This document shows, one piece after another, positions 52,707 to 62,536 of a stretch of 64,000 bases of DNA; within the stretch, counting starts at the first letter, position 1; each line of letters begins with the position of its first letter. Under the pieces are notes generated by a model. It was given only the letters and a program-made list of their open reading frames with translations, was not told the origin of the DNA and did not search any database. The translations under genes were made by a program, and so were the position numbers. Source of the stretch: CAYVIB01 sp964451365 (lineage in GTDB: Bacteria; Pseudomonadota; Gammaproteobacteria; Pseudomonadales; Cellvibrionaceae); assembly GCA_964451365.1 (NCBI GenBank), contig CAYVIB010000015.1, positions 1-64,000 on the forward strand, given 5' to 3'.

Positions 52707-54248
52707 TTACAGCTTCATTTCCCGTTCCAGCTTCCTCACTTCTTTTAACCGTTGTTCCACCCGGGCCAATTGGAACCGGTCCTCCTGAACCATCTTCAGC
52801 GCGTGTGACAACTGGATTTCCGCCTTCTCGAAGATACCGTTGAGCACAAAATATTCCGCCCGCGCCAGGTGAACATCGAGAATATTCCCCGCCAGTCCGT
52901 GCACCTCCGCCAGCAGATACCACACGTAGTCGTCTTTCGGCCTGCGCTCCACATGGGCTTTCAGCAATTGTTCGCACTGCTGGTACTTGCCCGCTTTCAT
53001 TAACACTTCCGCCAGGCGGATATTGAGCGGATGATAGCGAGGGTAGCGTTTTCTTTCGTCCTCCAGAATGGCAATGGCTTCGTCGGTCTGTCCGGCTTCG
53101 GAATGGGCTTCCGCCAAGGCGATGATGTAATACAGGTTATTCGGGTTACGCTCCCGGAGTTCGTGCAGGAGCTCTTTTGCCCGGCCGGTTTTGCCCGCCC
53201 GTGTATGCGCCAGCGCTAAACCGTATTTGGCGGCTTCCCCCTGCAGGGAGCTTGCCTTGGCCCGATTTTCGAACATTTGCAGGGCGTAGATCGGGTCGTT
53301 CTGGTGCAGGAGCTCGACACGCACTTTCATCAGCTGATACTCGAGTTCCAGCGGATCAAGGCGTTTCCTGTACTGCTGGGCCCGCAGCCTGGTGTCGTTG
53401 ACCCGGGATTCGCTCAACGGGTGGGTAAGCAAAAACTCCGGCGGACGACGCTGGTAGCGGGTGAGCTTCATCATTTCCTCGAACATTTCGGGCATTGCGT
53501 AGGGATTCATGCCCGCCCTTACCAGCGTTTCCATCCCGATCCTGTCCGCCTCCTGTTCCATGCTGCGACTGAAACGCAGTTGTGCATCTATACTGGCGGC
53601 CTGGGTTGCCGCGATCGCCGCCATGCCGCCATCGCCCTGGGTGGAGGTCGCGATGAGAATGCTGGCCAGCATGGCTGCCATGGTTTTTACTGCATTTTCC
53701 TTTTGCTCCTGTACGGTGCGGGCAAAATGGCGCTGGCTAAGGTGGCCCAATTCGTGTGCGACGACCGAAGCAAGCTGTTCTTCGGTATTCGCGTAGAGGA
53801 ACAGGCCGGTATGTATGCCAACAACGCCGCCCGGTACGGCAAAGGCGTTCAGTGTCGGGTTTTCCACGACCAGCACATCCAGGCGCGGATCCTTAAGATC
53901 GCTGTAGGTGGAGAGACGGGTAACGAGTTCTTCCAGGTAAGACTGGAGAAAAGGGTCGCTCGACGTGGGAACCTGGGCGCGATAGGCTCGCATCCACTTT
54001 TGCCCCAACTCGTATTCCTGCGATGGTGTTATGATGCCCGCGCCGGGGTCACCGAGCTCGGGCAGGTTCAGGTTTGCGCCGAGCGCGGCACCGCTCATCA
54101 TGAGCCCAAGAAGCCAGGTGGCGGTGACGCGAATTAAAGCGGGAAAGCGCATGGGCCGGAGCATGAACCGGAGTAAGTGCAGGGACCGAAACGGCTGCTG
54201 CATTTGAAGTTCGTGTTTTTCGTTGGAGAGCATACGTATAATGACCAT
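52707..54248 (-). CDS. bepA: BepA-like M48 metalloprotease with TPR domain
   Basis: A 513-residue periplasmic protease/chaperone that controls outer membrane protein quality (LptD, BamA). Signal-like segment about residues 40-58, zinc motif HELGH (165-169), third ligand in SMEQEADRIGME, and C-terminal tetratricopeptide repeats (LALAHTRAGKTGRAKELLHEL, ALAEAHSEAGQTDEAIAIL). The ORF start at 54248 gives an over-long signal region; ATG 54152 (MRFPALIRV) is plausible. Next to a TusA-like gene and an AI-2E-type gene, as in pseudomonads. Confidence 0.85.
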   Translation of the reverse strand: MVIIRMLSNEKHELQMQQPFRSLHLLRFMLRPMRFPALIRVTATWLLGLMMSGAALGANLNLPELGDPGAGIITPSQEYELGQKWMRAYRAQVPTSSDPFLQSYLEELVTRLSTYSDLKDPRLDVLVVENPTLNAFAVPGGVVGIHTGLFLYANTEEQLASVVAHELGHLSQRHFARTVQEQKENAVKTMAAMLASILIATSTQGDGGMAAIAATQAASIDAQLRFSRSMEQEADRIGMETLVRAGMNPYAMPEMFEEMMKLTRYQRRPPEFLLTHPLSESRVNDTRLRAQQYRKRLDPLELEYQLMKVRVELLHQNDPIYALQMFENRAKASSLQGEAAKYGLALAHTRAGKTGRAKELLHELRERNPNNLYYIIALAEAHSEAGQTDEAIAILEDERKRYPRYHPLNIRLAEVLMKAGKYQQCEQLLKAHVERRPKDDYVWYLLAEVHGLAGNILDVHLARAEYFVLNGIFEKAEIQLSHALKMVQEDRFQLARVEQRLKEVRKLEREMKL

Positions 54249-54390
54249 TCTGCGGTACCCGGGCAGGGGCAGCCCGATCCTGTGTACCTTGACTCGCTTG
54301 GACGCATTATCCGCGTTATTGTTCCGATGGACAAATAATCAATGATGCATACCTGTCAAATCCACCGTCTACACTATATTTCAGCCGCTT

Positions 54391-54645
54391 ATGAATCCTG
54401 ATGTTGATAACGCACCGGATCTTGTGATTGATGCCTCCGGCCTTGCCTGTCCCTTGCCTTTACTGAAAGCAAAGCAGGGATTAAATCAACTGGCGCCGGG
54501 CCAGGTACTGGAAGTTCGCGCTACCGATCCCGGCTCCGTAAGGGATTTCCACAGCTTTTCGGATATGACAGCTCACACCATAATCCGCTTCGACGAAAAA
54601 GACGGCGTATATATTTACGTCATTGAAAAAGGGGGCGACTCGTAA
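54391..54645 (+). CDS. TusA-family sulfur carrier
   Basis: An 84-residue protein with the TusA signature DASGLACPLPLLKAK, whose cysteine (CPxP) carries the persulfide. Family members hand sulfur to tRNA, molybdenum-cofactor or other pathways. In Pseudomonas aeruginosa the TusA-like gene in this same neighbourhood has been linked to molybdenum homeostasis, which would suit the moaCDE genes elsewhere in this window; that link is inference. Co-directional with and 3 bases before the AI-2E-type gene. Confidence 0.85.
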   Translation: MNPDVDNAPDLVIDASGLACPLPLLKAKQGLNQLAPGQVLEVRATDPGSVRDFHSFSDMTAHTIIRFDEKDGVYIYVIEKGGDS

Positions 54646-54648
54646 CGC

Positions 54649-55740
54649 ATGATTACCGTTTTCCAACGCTGGATAGACCGATACTTTGCCGAAGAAGAGG
54701 CGGTGCTTGTTGCCGTGCTGTTTATTTTAGGGGTGGTGGTGGTGGTGACCATGGGAGTGGTGCTCGCTCCCATGATTGCCGCGGTTATCATTGCCTTCCT
54801 GATGCAGGGCATGGTGGTCCGGCTGCGCTCCTGGGGTCTGAGCCATTTACTGGCGGTGACCATTACGTTTCTGGTGCTGGTCGGCAGTATTGTGCTAAGT
54901 CTGGTTTTCATATTGCCGGTGCTGTGGGCACAGGTAGTCAATCTGTTTGGCGAGGCTCCGCGAATGCTTCGCGAAGGGCAGGACCTTCTACTGCTGTTGC
55001 CGCAAAAATATCCCGCGCTGATTACCGAGGATCAGGTGAACGAGCTGATTGCCGCGGTTCGTTCGGACCTGGCGGAGGCGGGACAAACCATACTTTCCTT
55101 TTCCGTGGCGCAACTGCCGGTGCTGATTGCGGCGCTGATTTATCTCATCCTGGTGCCGATCCTGGTGTTCTTTTTTCTCAAGGACGGACAAAGCCTGCTG
55201 GATTGGTTTGCCAGTATCCTGCCGCGAGAGAGACCGGTGCTGAAAAAAATCTGGCGGGAGATGAATGAACAGATAGCCAACTATGTGCGCGGAAAGGTTA
55301 TTGAAATTGTCATTGTTGCCGGCGTTTCTTTCATTACCTTCAGCATATTGGGGCTGCGTTATGCACTGTTGTTGGGCATTTCGGTCGGGCTATCGGTGCT
55401 GGTACCGTATATTGGCGCGGCGGTGGCAACTTTTCCTGTTGCGCTTATCGCGTTTTTTCAGTGGGGCTGGACCGGCGATTTTTTCTACGTCCTTGCGGCC
55501 TATGCTGTTATCCAGGCGCTGGATGGTAATGTGCTGGTACCGCTACTTTTCTCCGAGGCGGTAAAAATGCATCCGGTGGCGATTATCCTGGCGGTGCTGG
55601 TATTTGGTGGCCTTTGGGGTTTTTGGGGCGTATTTTTTGCCATTCCGCTGGCAACGCTATGTAAAGCCATAATGAATGCCTGGCCAACCCGCGAGGCAAA
55701 GATGGCGGCGGGGCAGGAGGCTCAGCAAATTAATTCGTGA
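54649..55740 (+). CDS. AI-2E transporter family permease (PerM-like)
   Basis: A 363-residue membrane protein with eight or so segments and typical family blocks: NEQIANYVRGKVIEIVIVAG, LLGISVGLSVLVPYIGAAVATFPVALIAF and PVAIILAVLVFGGLWGFWGVFFAIPLATL. Some relatives export autoinducer-2 or act as Na+/H+ antiporters; the substrate cannot be deduced. Follows the TusA-like gene. Confidence 0.8.
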   Translation: MITVFQRWIDRYFAEEEAVLVAVLFILGVVVVVTMGVVLAPMIAAVIIAFLMQGMVVRLRSWGLSHLLAVTITFLVLVGSIVLSLVFILPVLWAQVVNLFGEAPRMLREGQDLLLLLPQKYPALITEDQVNELIAAVRSDLAEAGQTILSFSVAQLPVLIAALIYLILVPILVFFFLKDGQSLLDWFASILPRERPVLKKIWREMNEQIANYVRGKVIEIVIVAGVSFITFSILGLRYALLLGISVGLSVLVPYIGAAVATFPVALIAFFQWGWTGDFFYVLAAYAVIQALDGNVLVPLLFSEAVKMHPVAIILAVLVFGGLWGFWGVFFAIPLATLCKAIMNAWPTREAKMAAGQEAQQINS

Positions 55741-56236
55741 AAACGTGAGCCTGTTTGTTTAACTTGTGAACAAATGCATCAAATAACCCGGTAGATAAAG
55801 ATAGATGTGCATCTACAACATTGTTTTAGAGCGGAAGGCATCAATATCTTACGGAATGGGCGTGGTTGCTGCAGTGCAGCTAATCTGGTCTCTGGATATG
55901 TGTTACTTAAATGTGTAGAATCCCGTCACCCAAAGTAACTGGTACTGCACGAAACGGGGTTACGTTTTTACTTTCGGAGTACTGATCATCTTTTGCGATG
56001 GTTAAATTTGTTTTTAATTTACTCGCAATTTGGAATCTCTAGGTACCCAGGTTCCTTAGTCCCATAACTTGCATAACTGATGTAAAAATACGTGCCGACC
56101 ATTTTTTTAATGGCCGTGACCGGATTTTGGGTTCGCTTTAAAAAAGCGACGTAAACGATCCACCGGCAAAACGGGTGGATTAGCCGAAAAACTGTTTTAT
56201 CCGCGTTACCCATCGCGTTTTATTCTGGAGGCGTTA
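55741..56236. other. 496-base upstream region of aceE
   Basis: No gene. Short palindromes are visible: TAGATG-TG-CATCTA (55802-55815), GCTGCA-G-TGCAGC near 55868, TCGCTTT-AAA-AAAGCGA near 56133 and ATCCACC...GGTGGAT (56158-56180). I see no PdhR-type ATTGGTnnnACCAAT site. CTGGAGG lies five bases before the aceE ATG. The mRNA leader is probably long. Confidence 0.4.
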
Positions 56237-58888
56237 ATGCTTGAGGATACAGATGCTCTTGAGACCCAGGAGTGGGTGGAAGCTTTAGAATCTGTTGTAC
56301 GTCATGTTGGTGTGGAAAGGGCCTCCTACATAATGGCACAGTTGGCCGACAAGGCCGCCCGCGTTGGCGTTGATCTGCCATCGGCCATCACCACACCTTA
56401 TTGCAACACCATTCCCGCCCGCGACGAAAAGAAATTACCCGGTGATTTGCAGCTGGAACGTAAAATCCGTTCCCTGGTGCGCTGGAATGCGTTGGCCATG
56501 GTGATGCGCGCCAACGACAACAATGAAGGCCTCGGTGGCCACATCTCATCATTTTCCTCCTCCGCTACACTTTACGAAGTCGGTTTTAATCATTTTTTCC
56601 GCGGTGACGACGGTGAGCAGCGTGGTGATCTAATTTATTTCCAGGGGCACATTTCGCCCGGTATTTACGCGCGTTCCTATGTCGAAGGCCGTTTATCCGA
56701 AGAGCAACTGGATAATTTTCGACGTGAGGTGGATGGCAATGGTTTGTCGTCCTATCCGCACCCGTGGCTGATGCCGGATTACTGGCAATTCCCCACGGTA
56801 TCCATGGGCCTTGGTCCTATTCAGGCAATTTATCAAGCACACTTTATGCGCTATATGTCCGCGCGTGGGCTGTGCCCCCGTGGCGACCGCAAAGTCTGGG
56901 CTTTTATCGGCGATGGTGAATGCGACGAACCGGAAACGCTCGGCGCTATTTACCTTGCCGGTCGTGAACAGTTGGAAAACCTGGTTTTTGTGATCAACTG
57001 TAACCTACAAAGACTGGATGGCCCGGTTCGCGGCAACGGAAAAATAGTCCAGGAACTGGAAGGGGCATTCCGTGGCGCCCACTGGAACGTTATCAAGGTA
57101 ATGTGGGGAACCGGTTGGGATCGTCTGTTGGAGCGCGACACCACGGGGCTGCTGTTAAAACGTATGAACGAGGTTGTCGACGGTGAGCTACAGAACTATA
57201 AAGCCAATGGCGGCGCCTATACACGCAAACATTTTTTCGGAAAATACCCGGAGCTGTTAAAACTCGTCGAGGACATGAGCGATGAAGAAATCTTTGCGCT
57301 GAACCGGGGCGGTCACGACGCACAAAAAGTATATGCTGCTTATGCGGAGGCGACAGAACATAAAGGACGTCCAACGGTGATACTTGCACAGACAGTAAAA
57401 GGTTATGGTCTGGGCGCCGCGGGTGAATCGGCCAATATCACGCACTCGGTTAAAAAGCTTGATATTGAAAGCCTGAAAAAATTCCGTGACCGGTTCGGGA
57501 TTCCTATTTCCGACGACGACCTGAAGAGCGTGCCATATTATCGCCCGTCGCCGGACTCCCCCGAAATGAAATATATGCACGAGCGACGCAAAAAACTTAA
57601 TGGTTATTTGCCCTCGCGCGTGGCGGATTTTGAGCCGCTGAAAATACCGGCTCTGGAAACCTTTAAAGGCTTGCTGAAATCCACAGGCGAGCGCGAAATC
57701 TCCACGACCATGGCGTTTGTCCGCTTTTTATCGACACTCGTAAAAGATAAGAATGTGGGCGAGCGCGTTGTGCCGATTGTGCCTGACGAAGCACGCACAT
57801 TCGGCATGGAAGGCATGTTCCGGCAATTGGGTATTTATTCTTCCGCGGGGCAGAAATACACGCCGCATGATCACGACCAGATCATGTACTACAAGGAAGA
57901 TAAAAAAGGCCAGATTATGGAGGAAGGGATTAACGAAGCCGGAGCCATGTCCGCCTGGATTTCTGCAGCGACTGCCTACAGCACCTATCGCGTGCCGATG
58001 GTGCCGTTCTATGTTTACTACTCAATGTTCGGTTTCCAGCGCGTAGGTGATCTTGCCTGGTTGGCTGGCGATATTCAGGCGCGGGGATTTTTGATCGGCG
58101 CCACGTCCGGTCGTACGACGCTTAACGGTGAAGGTTTGCAGCACCAGGACGGCCACAGCCATTTAATGGCCAATACCATTCCCAACTGCCGAAGCTATGA
58201 TCCCACTTATGCCTACGAGCTGGCTGTTATTATTCGCGACGGCCTGAAGCGGATGTATGAAGACAAGGAAAATTGTTTTTATTACATCACCACGATGAAT
58301 GAAAACTACCATCATCCCGATATGCCGCTCGACGCCGAAGCGGGCATTATCAAAGGTATTTATAAACTAAAAGACGGTAAAAAAGGAAAAAATGGTCGCG
58401 TCCAGTTGATGGGCGCCGGCACGATATTGCGCGAAGTGGAAGCCGCCGCTGAGTTGTTGCGGGAAGACTGGGGTGTTGAGTCGGATATCTGGAGCGTAAC
58501 CAGCGTTAACGAACTGGCTCGGGAAGGACAGAAAGCCGATCGCTGGAACCGGATGCACCCGGACAAAAAGCCACAAAAGGCGTATCTGACCCAACAGTTG
58601 GAGAAAGCAGAGGGGCCGTTTGTTATTTCGACGGATTACATCAAATCCTATTCCGAACAGTTGCGGTCATATGTTCCCGGCAAATACGTGGTTCTGGGTA
58701 CCGATGGCTTTGGTCGCAGCGATACCCGCGCAAAACTGCGCGGCTTTTTTGAGGTGGATCGCTATTACGTCACTGTTGCCGCGCTCAAAGCCTTGGCCGA
58801 TGATGGCAAGTTTGATGTGAAAAATGTTGTTGCGGCAATGAAAAAATACGGCATTGATTCAGAAAAGCCGGACCCGATGACCCGCTAG
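56237..58888 (+). CDS. aceE: Pyruvate dehydrogenase E1 component (homodimeric) AceE
   Basis: An 883-residue thiamine-diphosphate enzyme that decarboxylates pyruvate and acetylates the lipoyl groups of AceF. GDGECDEPETLGAI starts the ThDP/Mg site and CNLQRLDGPVRGN completes it; GLGGHISSFSSSATLYEVGFNHFF and YYITTMNENYHHPDMP are typical of the homodimeric E1. Length is typical (887 in E. coli). aceF follows after 18 bases; lpd is not in the window. Confidence 0.97.
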   Translation: MLEDTDALETQEWVEALESVVRHVGVERASYIMAQLADKAARVGVDLPSAITTPYCNTIPARDEKKLPGDLQLERKIRSLVRWNALAMVMRANDNNEGLGGHISSFSSSATLYEVGFNHFFRGDDGEQRGDLIYFQGHISPGIYARSYVEGRLSEEQLDNFRREVDGNGLSSYPHPWLMPDYWQFPTVSMGLGPIQAIYQAHFMRYMSARGLCPRGDRKVWAFIGDGECDEPETLGAIYLAGREQLENLVFVINCNLQRLDGPVRGNGKIVQELEGAFRGAHWNVIKVMWGTGWDRLLERDTTGLLLKRMNEVVDGELQNYKANGGAYTRKHFFGKYPELLKLVEDMSDEEIFALNRGGHDAQKVYAAYAEATEHKGRPTVILAQTVKGYGLGAAGESANITHSVKKLDIESLKKFRDRFGIPISDDDLKSVPYYRPSPDSPEMKYMHERRKKLNGYLPSRVADFEPLKIPALETFKGLLKSTGEREISTTMAFVRFLSTLVKDKNVGERVVPIVPDEARTFGMEGMFRQLGIYSSAGQKYTPHDHDQIMYYKEDKKGQIMEEGINEAGAMSAWISAATAYSTYRVPMVPFYVYYSMFGFQRVGDLAWLAGDIQARGFLIGATSGRTTLNGEGLQHQDGHSHLMANTIPNCRSYDPTYAYELAVIIRDGLKRMYEDKENCFYYITTMNENYHHPDMPLDAEAGIIKGIYKLKDGKKGKNGRVQLMGAGTILREVEAAAELLREDWGVESDIWSVTSVNELAREGQKADRWNRMHPDKKPQKAYLTQQLEKAEGPFVISTDYIKSYSEQLRSYVPGKYVVLGTDGFGRSDTRAKLRGFFEVDRYYVTVAALKALADDGKFDVKNVVAAMKKYGIDSEKPDPMTR

Positions 58889-58906
58889 ATTTAGGAGAAT
58901 TCTGCA

Positions 58907-60856
58907 GTGGCTAAAGAAACAATTTCAGTGCCTGATATTGGTGGAGCCGAGAATGTCGACGTTATCGAAATCTATGTTTCTCCCGGTGATGTCGTCAATG
59001 CCGACGATCCGATTATTGTTCTCGAGTCGGAAAAAGCGTCAATGGATATCCCCACGCCGAAAGGCGGCAAGGTCGTTTCTGTTTTAGTGAAAGAGGGTGA
59101 TACTGTTTCCGAGGGAGATGCGGTATTGGAACTGGAAACCGATGCCGGCGCATCGCCCGAACCCGAAAAAAAGGACACCGCCAAAGCGGCGGCGCAAACG
59201 CAAAAAACTGAGCCCGCGCCGGCAAAAAAATCCTCAGCGGATTTTCCGGTCTCTGTTCCGGATATCGGTGGCGCCGAAGATGTGGATGTGATTGAGGTCT
59301 GTGTTGCCGAAGGCGATGAAATTAATGAGGGTGACTCGCTGATCGTTTTGGAAAGTGATAAAGCCTCGATGGATGTGCCGTCTCCGGCCAGCGGGAAAGT
59401 AGTGAGTATTTCCGTTAGCGAAGGCGACAAGGTATCCCAGGGAAGTCCTATTCTGGTGCTGTCCTCCTCTGGCGCGCCGGCGGAAGCGGATTCATTAAAA
59501 GAAACTGCCAAGACAAATGAATCCGCTGTAAGCGCGGCTTCTGAAACCGAAACTGAAGAACCCGGTGCTGCCAGCGTTATGGATGTAAAGGTACCGGATA
59601 TCGGTGGTGCCGAAGGCGTTGACGTGATAGAGGTCAGCGTTGCCGAAGGCGATCAGGTGAATGAAGGCGATTCAATTATTGTATTGGAGAGCGATAAAGC
59701 ATCGATGGAAGTTCCGTCGCCGGCCAGTGGAAAAATTATCAGTATTTCCATTAAGGAAGGCGACAAAGTTTCCGAAGGCGCGAACATCCTGAAACTGGAA
59801 GTGGCTGGCGCCAAACCGCAAAAAGCGGAAAAACCGGCCGAGACGAAACAAGCCGCACCGGCGGCAAGTATTCCGTCCAAGCCCTCTGAAGAAAAACCCA
59901 AAACCAGCAGTCAACTGCACCCTCAGGAAATTCAAAGCGCGGGCAGCGAAGTGTACGCCGGTCCGGCGGTGCGTCAGTTGGCTCGCCAACTGGGGGTGGA
60001 TTTGAGCAGGGTCAAGGCGACGGGTCCGCGCGCGCGAATCATCAAGGACGATGTGCGAAATTACGTTAAGGAAATTATGCAGAACAAGTCCGCGGCGCCT
60101 GCGGCGTCGGCGGGTGGATCCGGTATTCCCGCCATTCCGGCGGTGGATTTTGCCCAGTTTGGTGAAGTCGAACTGGTTAAAATGAATAAAATTAAGAAAC
60201 TGACCGCGGCCACCATGTCCCGCAATTGGCTTAATGTTCCGCACGTTACGCAGTTTGATGATGCTGATATTACCGATTTGGAAGAGTTTAGAAAGGGTAT
60301 CAAGGATGAGGCGGAAAAGGCCGGCGTAAAGTTAACGCCGCTGCCGTTTTTGTTAAAAGCGTGTGCTTCGGCGCTGAAAGCGGAATCCAGTTTTAATGTG
60401 TCCCTGCACTCGGATGGCGAGCATATCGTGCAGAAAAAATATATCCATATTGGTATTGCCGTGGATACACCAAATGGTTTGGTGGTGCCGGTTATTCGCG
60501 ACGTGGATAAAAAAGGTTTGTATGAACTTGCCGCCGAGTCGTCCGCACTTGCGGCAAAAGCGCGGGACGGAAAGCTGATGCCGAAGGAAATGCAGGGCGG
60601 ATGCTTTACTATTTCCAGTTTGGGGCCGATTGGTGGAACCGGGTTCACGCCGATTGTAAACGCGCCGGAAGTTGCTATTCTTGGTGTGTCGAAAGCGGAT
60701 ATCAAGCCGGTTTGGAACGGGAAAGAGTTTGTTCCAAGGCAGATGTTGCCGTTGTGTTTGTCTTACGATCATCGGGCAATTAACGGTGCGGATGCCGGGC
60801 GGTTTTTGACGTACTTGTCGAAGGTGTTGTCCGACGTGCGGCGGATTTTGGTTTAG
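58907..60856 (+). CDS. aceF: Dihydrolipoamide acetyltransferase AceF with three lipoyl domains
   Basis: A 649-residue E2. Three lipoyl domains with lipoyl-lysines at about 43, 152 and 264 (ESEKASMD, ESDKASMD, ESDKASME), joined by Ala/Glu/Lys-rich linkers; the peripheral-subunit-binding domain at about 350-388 (AVRQLARQLGVDLSRVKATG); then the catalytic domain with SYDHRAINGADAGRFL. Start is GTG 58907, with TTAGGAG nine bases before. The three lipoyl copies are very alike, notably domains 2 and 3. Confidence 0.97.
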   Translation: MAKETISVPDIGGAENVDVIEIYVSPGDVVNADDPIIVLESEKASMDIPTPKGGKVVSVLVKEGDTVSEGDAVLELETDAGASPEPEKKDTAKAAAQTQKTEPAPAKKSSADFPVSVPDIGGAEDVDVIEVCVAEGDEINEGDSLIVLESDKASMDVPSPASGKVVSISVSEGDKVSQGSPILVLSSSGAPAEADSLKETAKTNESAVSAASETETEEPGAASVMDVKVPDIGGAEGVDVIEVSVAEGDQVNEGDSIIVLESDKASMEVPSPASGKIISISIKEGDKVSEGANILKLEVAGAKPQKAEKPAETKQAAPAASIPSKPSEEKPKTSSQLHPQEIQSAGSEVYAGPAVRQLARQLGVDLSRVKATGPRARIIKDDVRNYVKEIMQNKSAAPAASAGGSGIPAIPAVDFAQFGEVELVKMNKIKKLTAATMSRNWLNVPHVTQFDDADITDLEEFRKGIKDEAEKAGVKLTPLPFLLKACASALKAESSFNVSLHSDGEHIVQKKYIHIGIAVDTPNGLVVPVIRDVDKKGLYELAAESSALAAKARDGKLMPKEMQGGCFTISSLGPIGGTGFTPIVNAPEVAILGVSKADIKPVWNGKEFVPRQMLPLCLSYDHRAINGADAGRFLTYLSKVLSDVRRILV

Positions 60857-60898
60857 CCCTTCGGGTTGAGTTGAGCCACTAAGAAAGAAAAAGGAAAC

Positions 60899-60966
60899 GC
60901 TCCTGGATATTCTGAAATCGCATGAATACGTCTATTGCTTTAGGGTTTCAGAATATTCCAGAGCGC
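60899..60966. repeat. Long imperfect inverted repeat after aceF
   Basis: Arms GCTCCTGGATATTCTGAAAT (60899-60918) and TTTCAGAATATTCCAGAGCG pair over about 20 bases with two bulges, loop about 25 bases. Likely an mRNA 3'-end structure of aceEF; no T-run follows on the plus strand. Confidence 0.6.
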
Positions 60967-61011
60967 TTCCTCCGCTGGTCTGAAAATCGTTGCTTCTTAA
61001 TTTAATTTTTT

Positions 61012-61035
61012 AAAAAAAGCCCGACGAGTCGGGCT
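61012..61035 (-). terminator. Rho-independent terminator of the minus-strand OmpA-family gene
   Basis: On the minus strand AGCCCGAC-TC-GTCGGGCT is followed by seven T residues, 36 bases after the stop codon at 61071. Confidence 0.9.
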
Positions 61036-61070
61036 AATGCTCTCAGGAGCGGCACACAGGATTATTGGCT

Positions 61071-61775
61071 TTATTGATAGGCGGGTTGATCCCCCAAAAC
61101 CATCACGGTTGTCTCGGCGTTTTCTTCTGGTGCGAACACTTCGATATTGACGCGGCGTTCCAGTGCATAGGCTTCGAGGTTGCCGTCGAAGCTGGCGGAT
61201 TTGCTTGAGCCGTGGGAGTGGTAAGTGATGCGGTCGCGACTGATTCCTTTTTCTTCCAGCGCTTTTACCACAGAAAGCGCGCGTTCTTCGGAAAGTACGT
61301 TGTTGTATTCATCGGTACCGCGCGGGTCGGCGTGGCCGTCGAGACGGACTTTCAGTTCCGGATTGTCCTTTAAATAAGTCGCCAGCGATTTGATTCGTTT
61401 GCTGTCCGGCGAGGTGAGGCGGTCTTCGCCCGTGGGGAACAACACCTGGAATTCCAGTTTCGCGGCAACAGCTTTTTTCATTTGTTCCAGCTTTCGTGCT
61501 TTTTCCACCAGGTCCTGTTCCAGCAGCGCGATATCCTGTTCGTTTTCTTCCAGTTTGGCTTGGGTGTCCACAAGTGCTTTCCTGTCGTTGGCGTAGGCCG
61601 CGGTGATGGCGCCGACAATGGCACCCACGGGGCCGGCAGCGAAGCCACCTACAACGGCGCTTGAAAAAATGGTGGCTTCTTTTATTTTGGTTGCCTTGGT
61701 TTCCACTGCATGGGTGGTGTTGATGGAAAACAGGGTGGTGGCTGCGATAGCGGAAGTGAGAATAATCTTTTTCAT
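61071..61775 (-). CDS. OmpA-family protein with glycine zipper and coiled coil
   Basis: A 234-residue exported protein. Signal peptide MKKIILTSAIAATTLFSINTTHA, a glycine/alanine-zipper segment (SSAVVGGFAAGPVGAIVGAITAAYA), a heptad-rich coiled coil (ALVDTQAKLEENEQDIALLEQDLVEKARKLEQMKK), and a C-terminal OmpA domain with the wall-binding LDGHADPRGTDEYNNVLSEERALSV and LERRVNIEVFAP. No lipobox. AGGAG precedes the ATG by seven bases. Probably bridges outer membrane and wall; exact role unknown. Confidence 0.8.
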   Translation of the reverse strand: MKKIILTSAIAATTLFSINTTHAVETKATKIKEATIFSSAVVGGFAAGPVGAIVGAITAAYANDRKALVDTQAKLEENEQDIALLEQDLVEKARKLEQMKKAVAAKLEFQVLFPTGEDRLTSPDSKRIKSLATYLKDNPELKVRLDGHADPRGTDEYNNVLSEERALSVVKALEEKGISRDRITYHSHGSSKSASFDGNLEAYALERRVNIEVFAPEENAETTVMVLGDQPAYQ

Positions 61776-61990
61776 GGTTGACTCCTGATAATGTTATTTG
61801 GGTTGAAAAGTCGGAAGCGTTTTTGCTCGTCCACGTTGATTATTAAAAGGCGGAATTCAGGCAGTCTTGTGAGGCTATTCGGGCGGCCAGCCGATAAAAT
61901 ATGGCGAAATCGGGATTCGTATTGGCTTGATGTGGTATTTGGCAAAATAGTGTATTGTTTGTCGGCCAGCCAAAAAACAGGAGAGGAGAA

Positions 61991-62509
61991 ATGACCATTG
62001 TTGAGCTTGAGTCTTCCGGCATGTTGAACGATATAAGTCCGTATACGGTGGGGGACCTGATGTCCCGCGAGGTGTTAACCGTGTACGAGGGATGGTCGGT
62101 CAAGCGGCTGGCTGGGTTTTTCGTCAGGCATAATATTGCGGGCGCGCCGGTGGTGGCTTCGGATGATGAACTGGTGGGTGTCGTGTCCCAGTCGGATGTG
62201 GTGCGGTTTGAAAGCCGGTCGCCGGCGGACTCGGAAATTGAGCGAATGATCCGCATTTACTGCGGGCCTTACAGCGCCGACCTGACGGCGGAGGACATTG
62301 CCCATCTGAAGGAGCGGGCCAGCGAGACCTGCACCGTCAATTCCATTATGACGCCCAAAGTGATTTCAGTGGACCCGCTTTCAAAAGCAATCGATGCCTG
62401 TATTTATATGGTTGAAAGCAATCTTCACCGGTTGTTTGTAACAGAAAAAAACAAGCTGGTGGGGGTGATCAGCGCTATGGATTTCCTGCGTAAAATGGTA
62501 AAGAAATAA
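61991..62509 (+). CDS. CBS-domain pair protein
   Basis: A 172-residue protein made of two CBS motifs: SPYTVGDLMSREVLTVYEGWSVKRLAGFFVRHNIAGAPVVASDDELVGVVSQSDVV and, after a helical insert, VNSIMTPKVISVDPLSKAIDACIYMVESNLHRLFV. CBS pairs bind adenosine nucleotides and regulate a partner; none is obvious. The ATG is preceded by a double AGGAGAGGAGAA. It lies 27 bases before murJ. Confidence 0.8.
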   Translation: MTIVELESSGMLNDISPYTVGDLMSREVLTVYEGWSVKRLAGFFVRHNIAGAPVVASDDELVGVVSQSDVVRFESRSPADSEIERMIRIYCGPYSADLTAEDIAHLKERASETCTVNSIMTPKVISVDPLSKAIDACIYMVESNLHRLFVTEKNKLVGVISAMDFLRKMVKK

Positions 62510-62536
62510 AGAGAGTCGCAGGTTAAAAACAGTTTG

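Noticed and set aside
55741..56236. PdhR operator upstream of aceE
   Set aside because: No ATTGGTnnnACCAAT-like palindrome found by eye.
58907..60856. Three near-identical lipoyl domains as a novel duplication
   Set aside because: Three lipoyl domains are common in gammaproteobacterial AceF.
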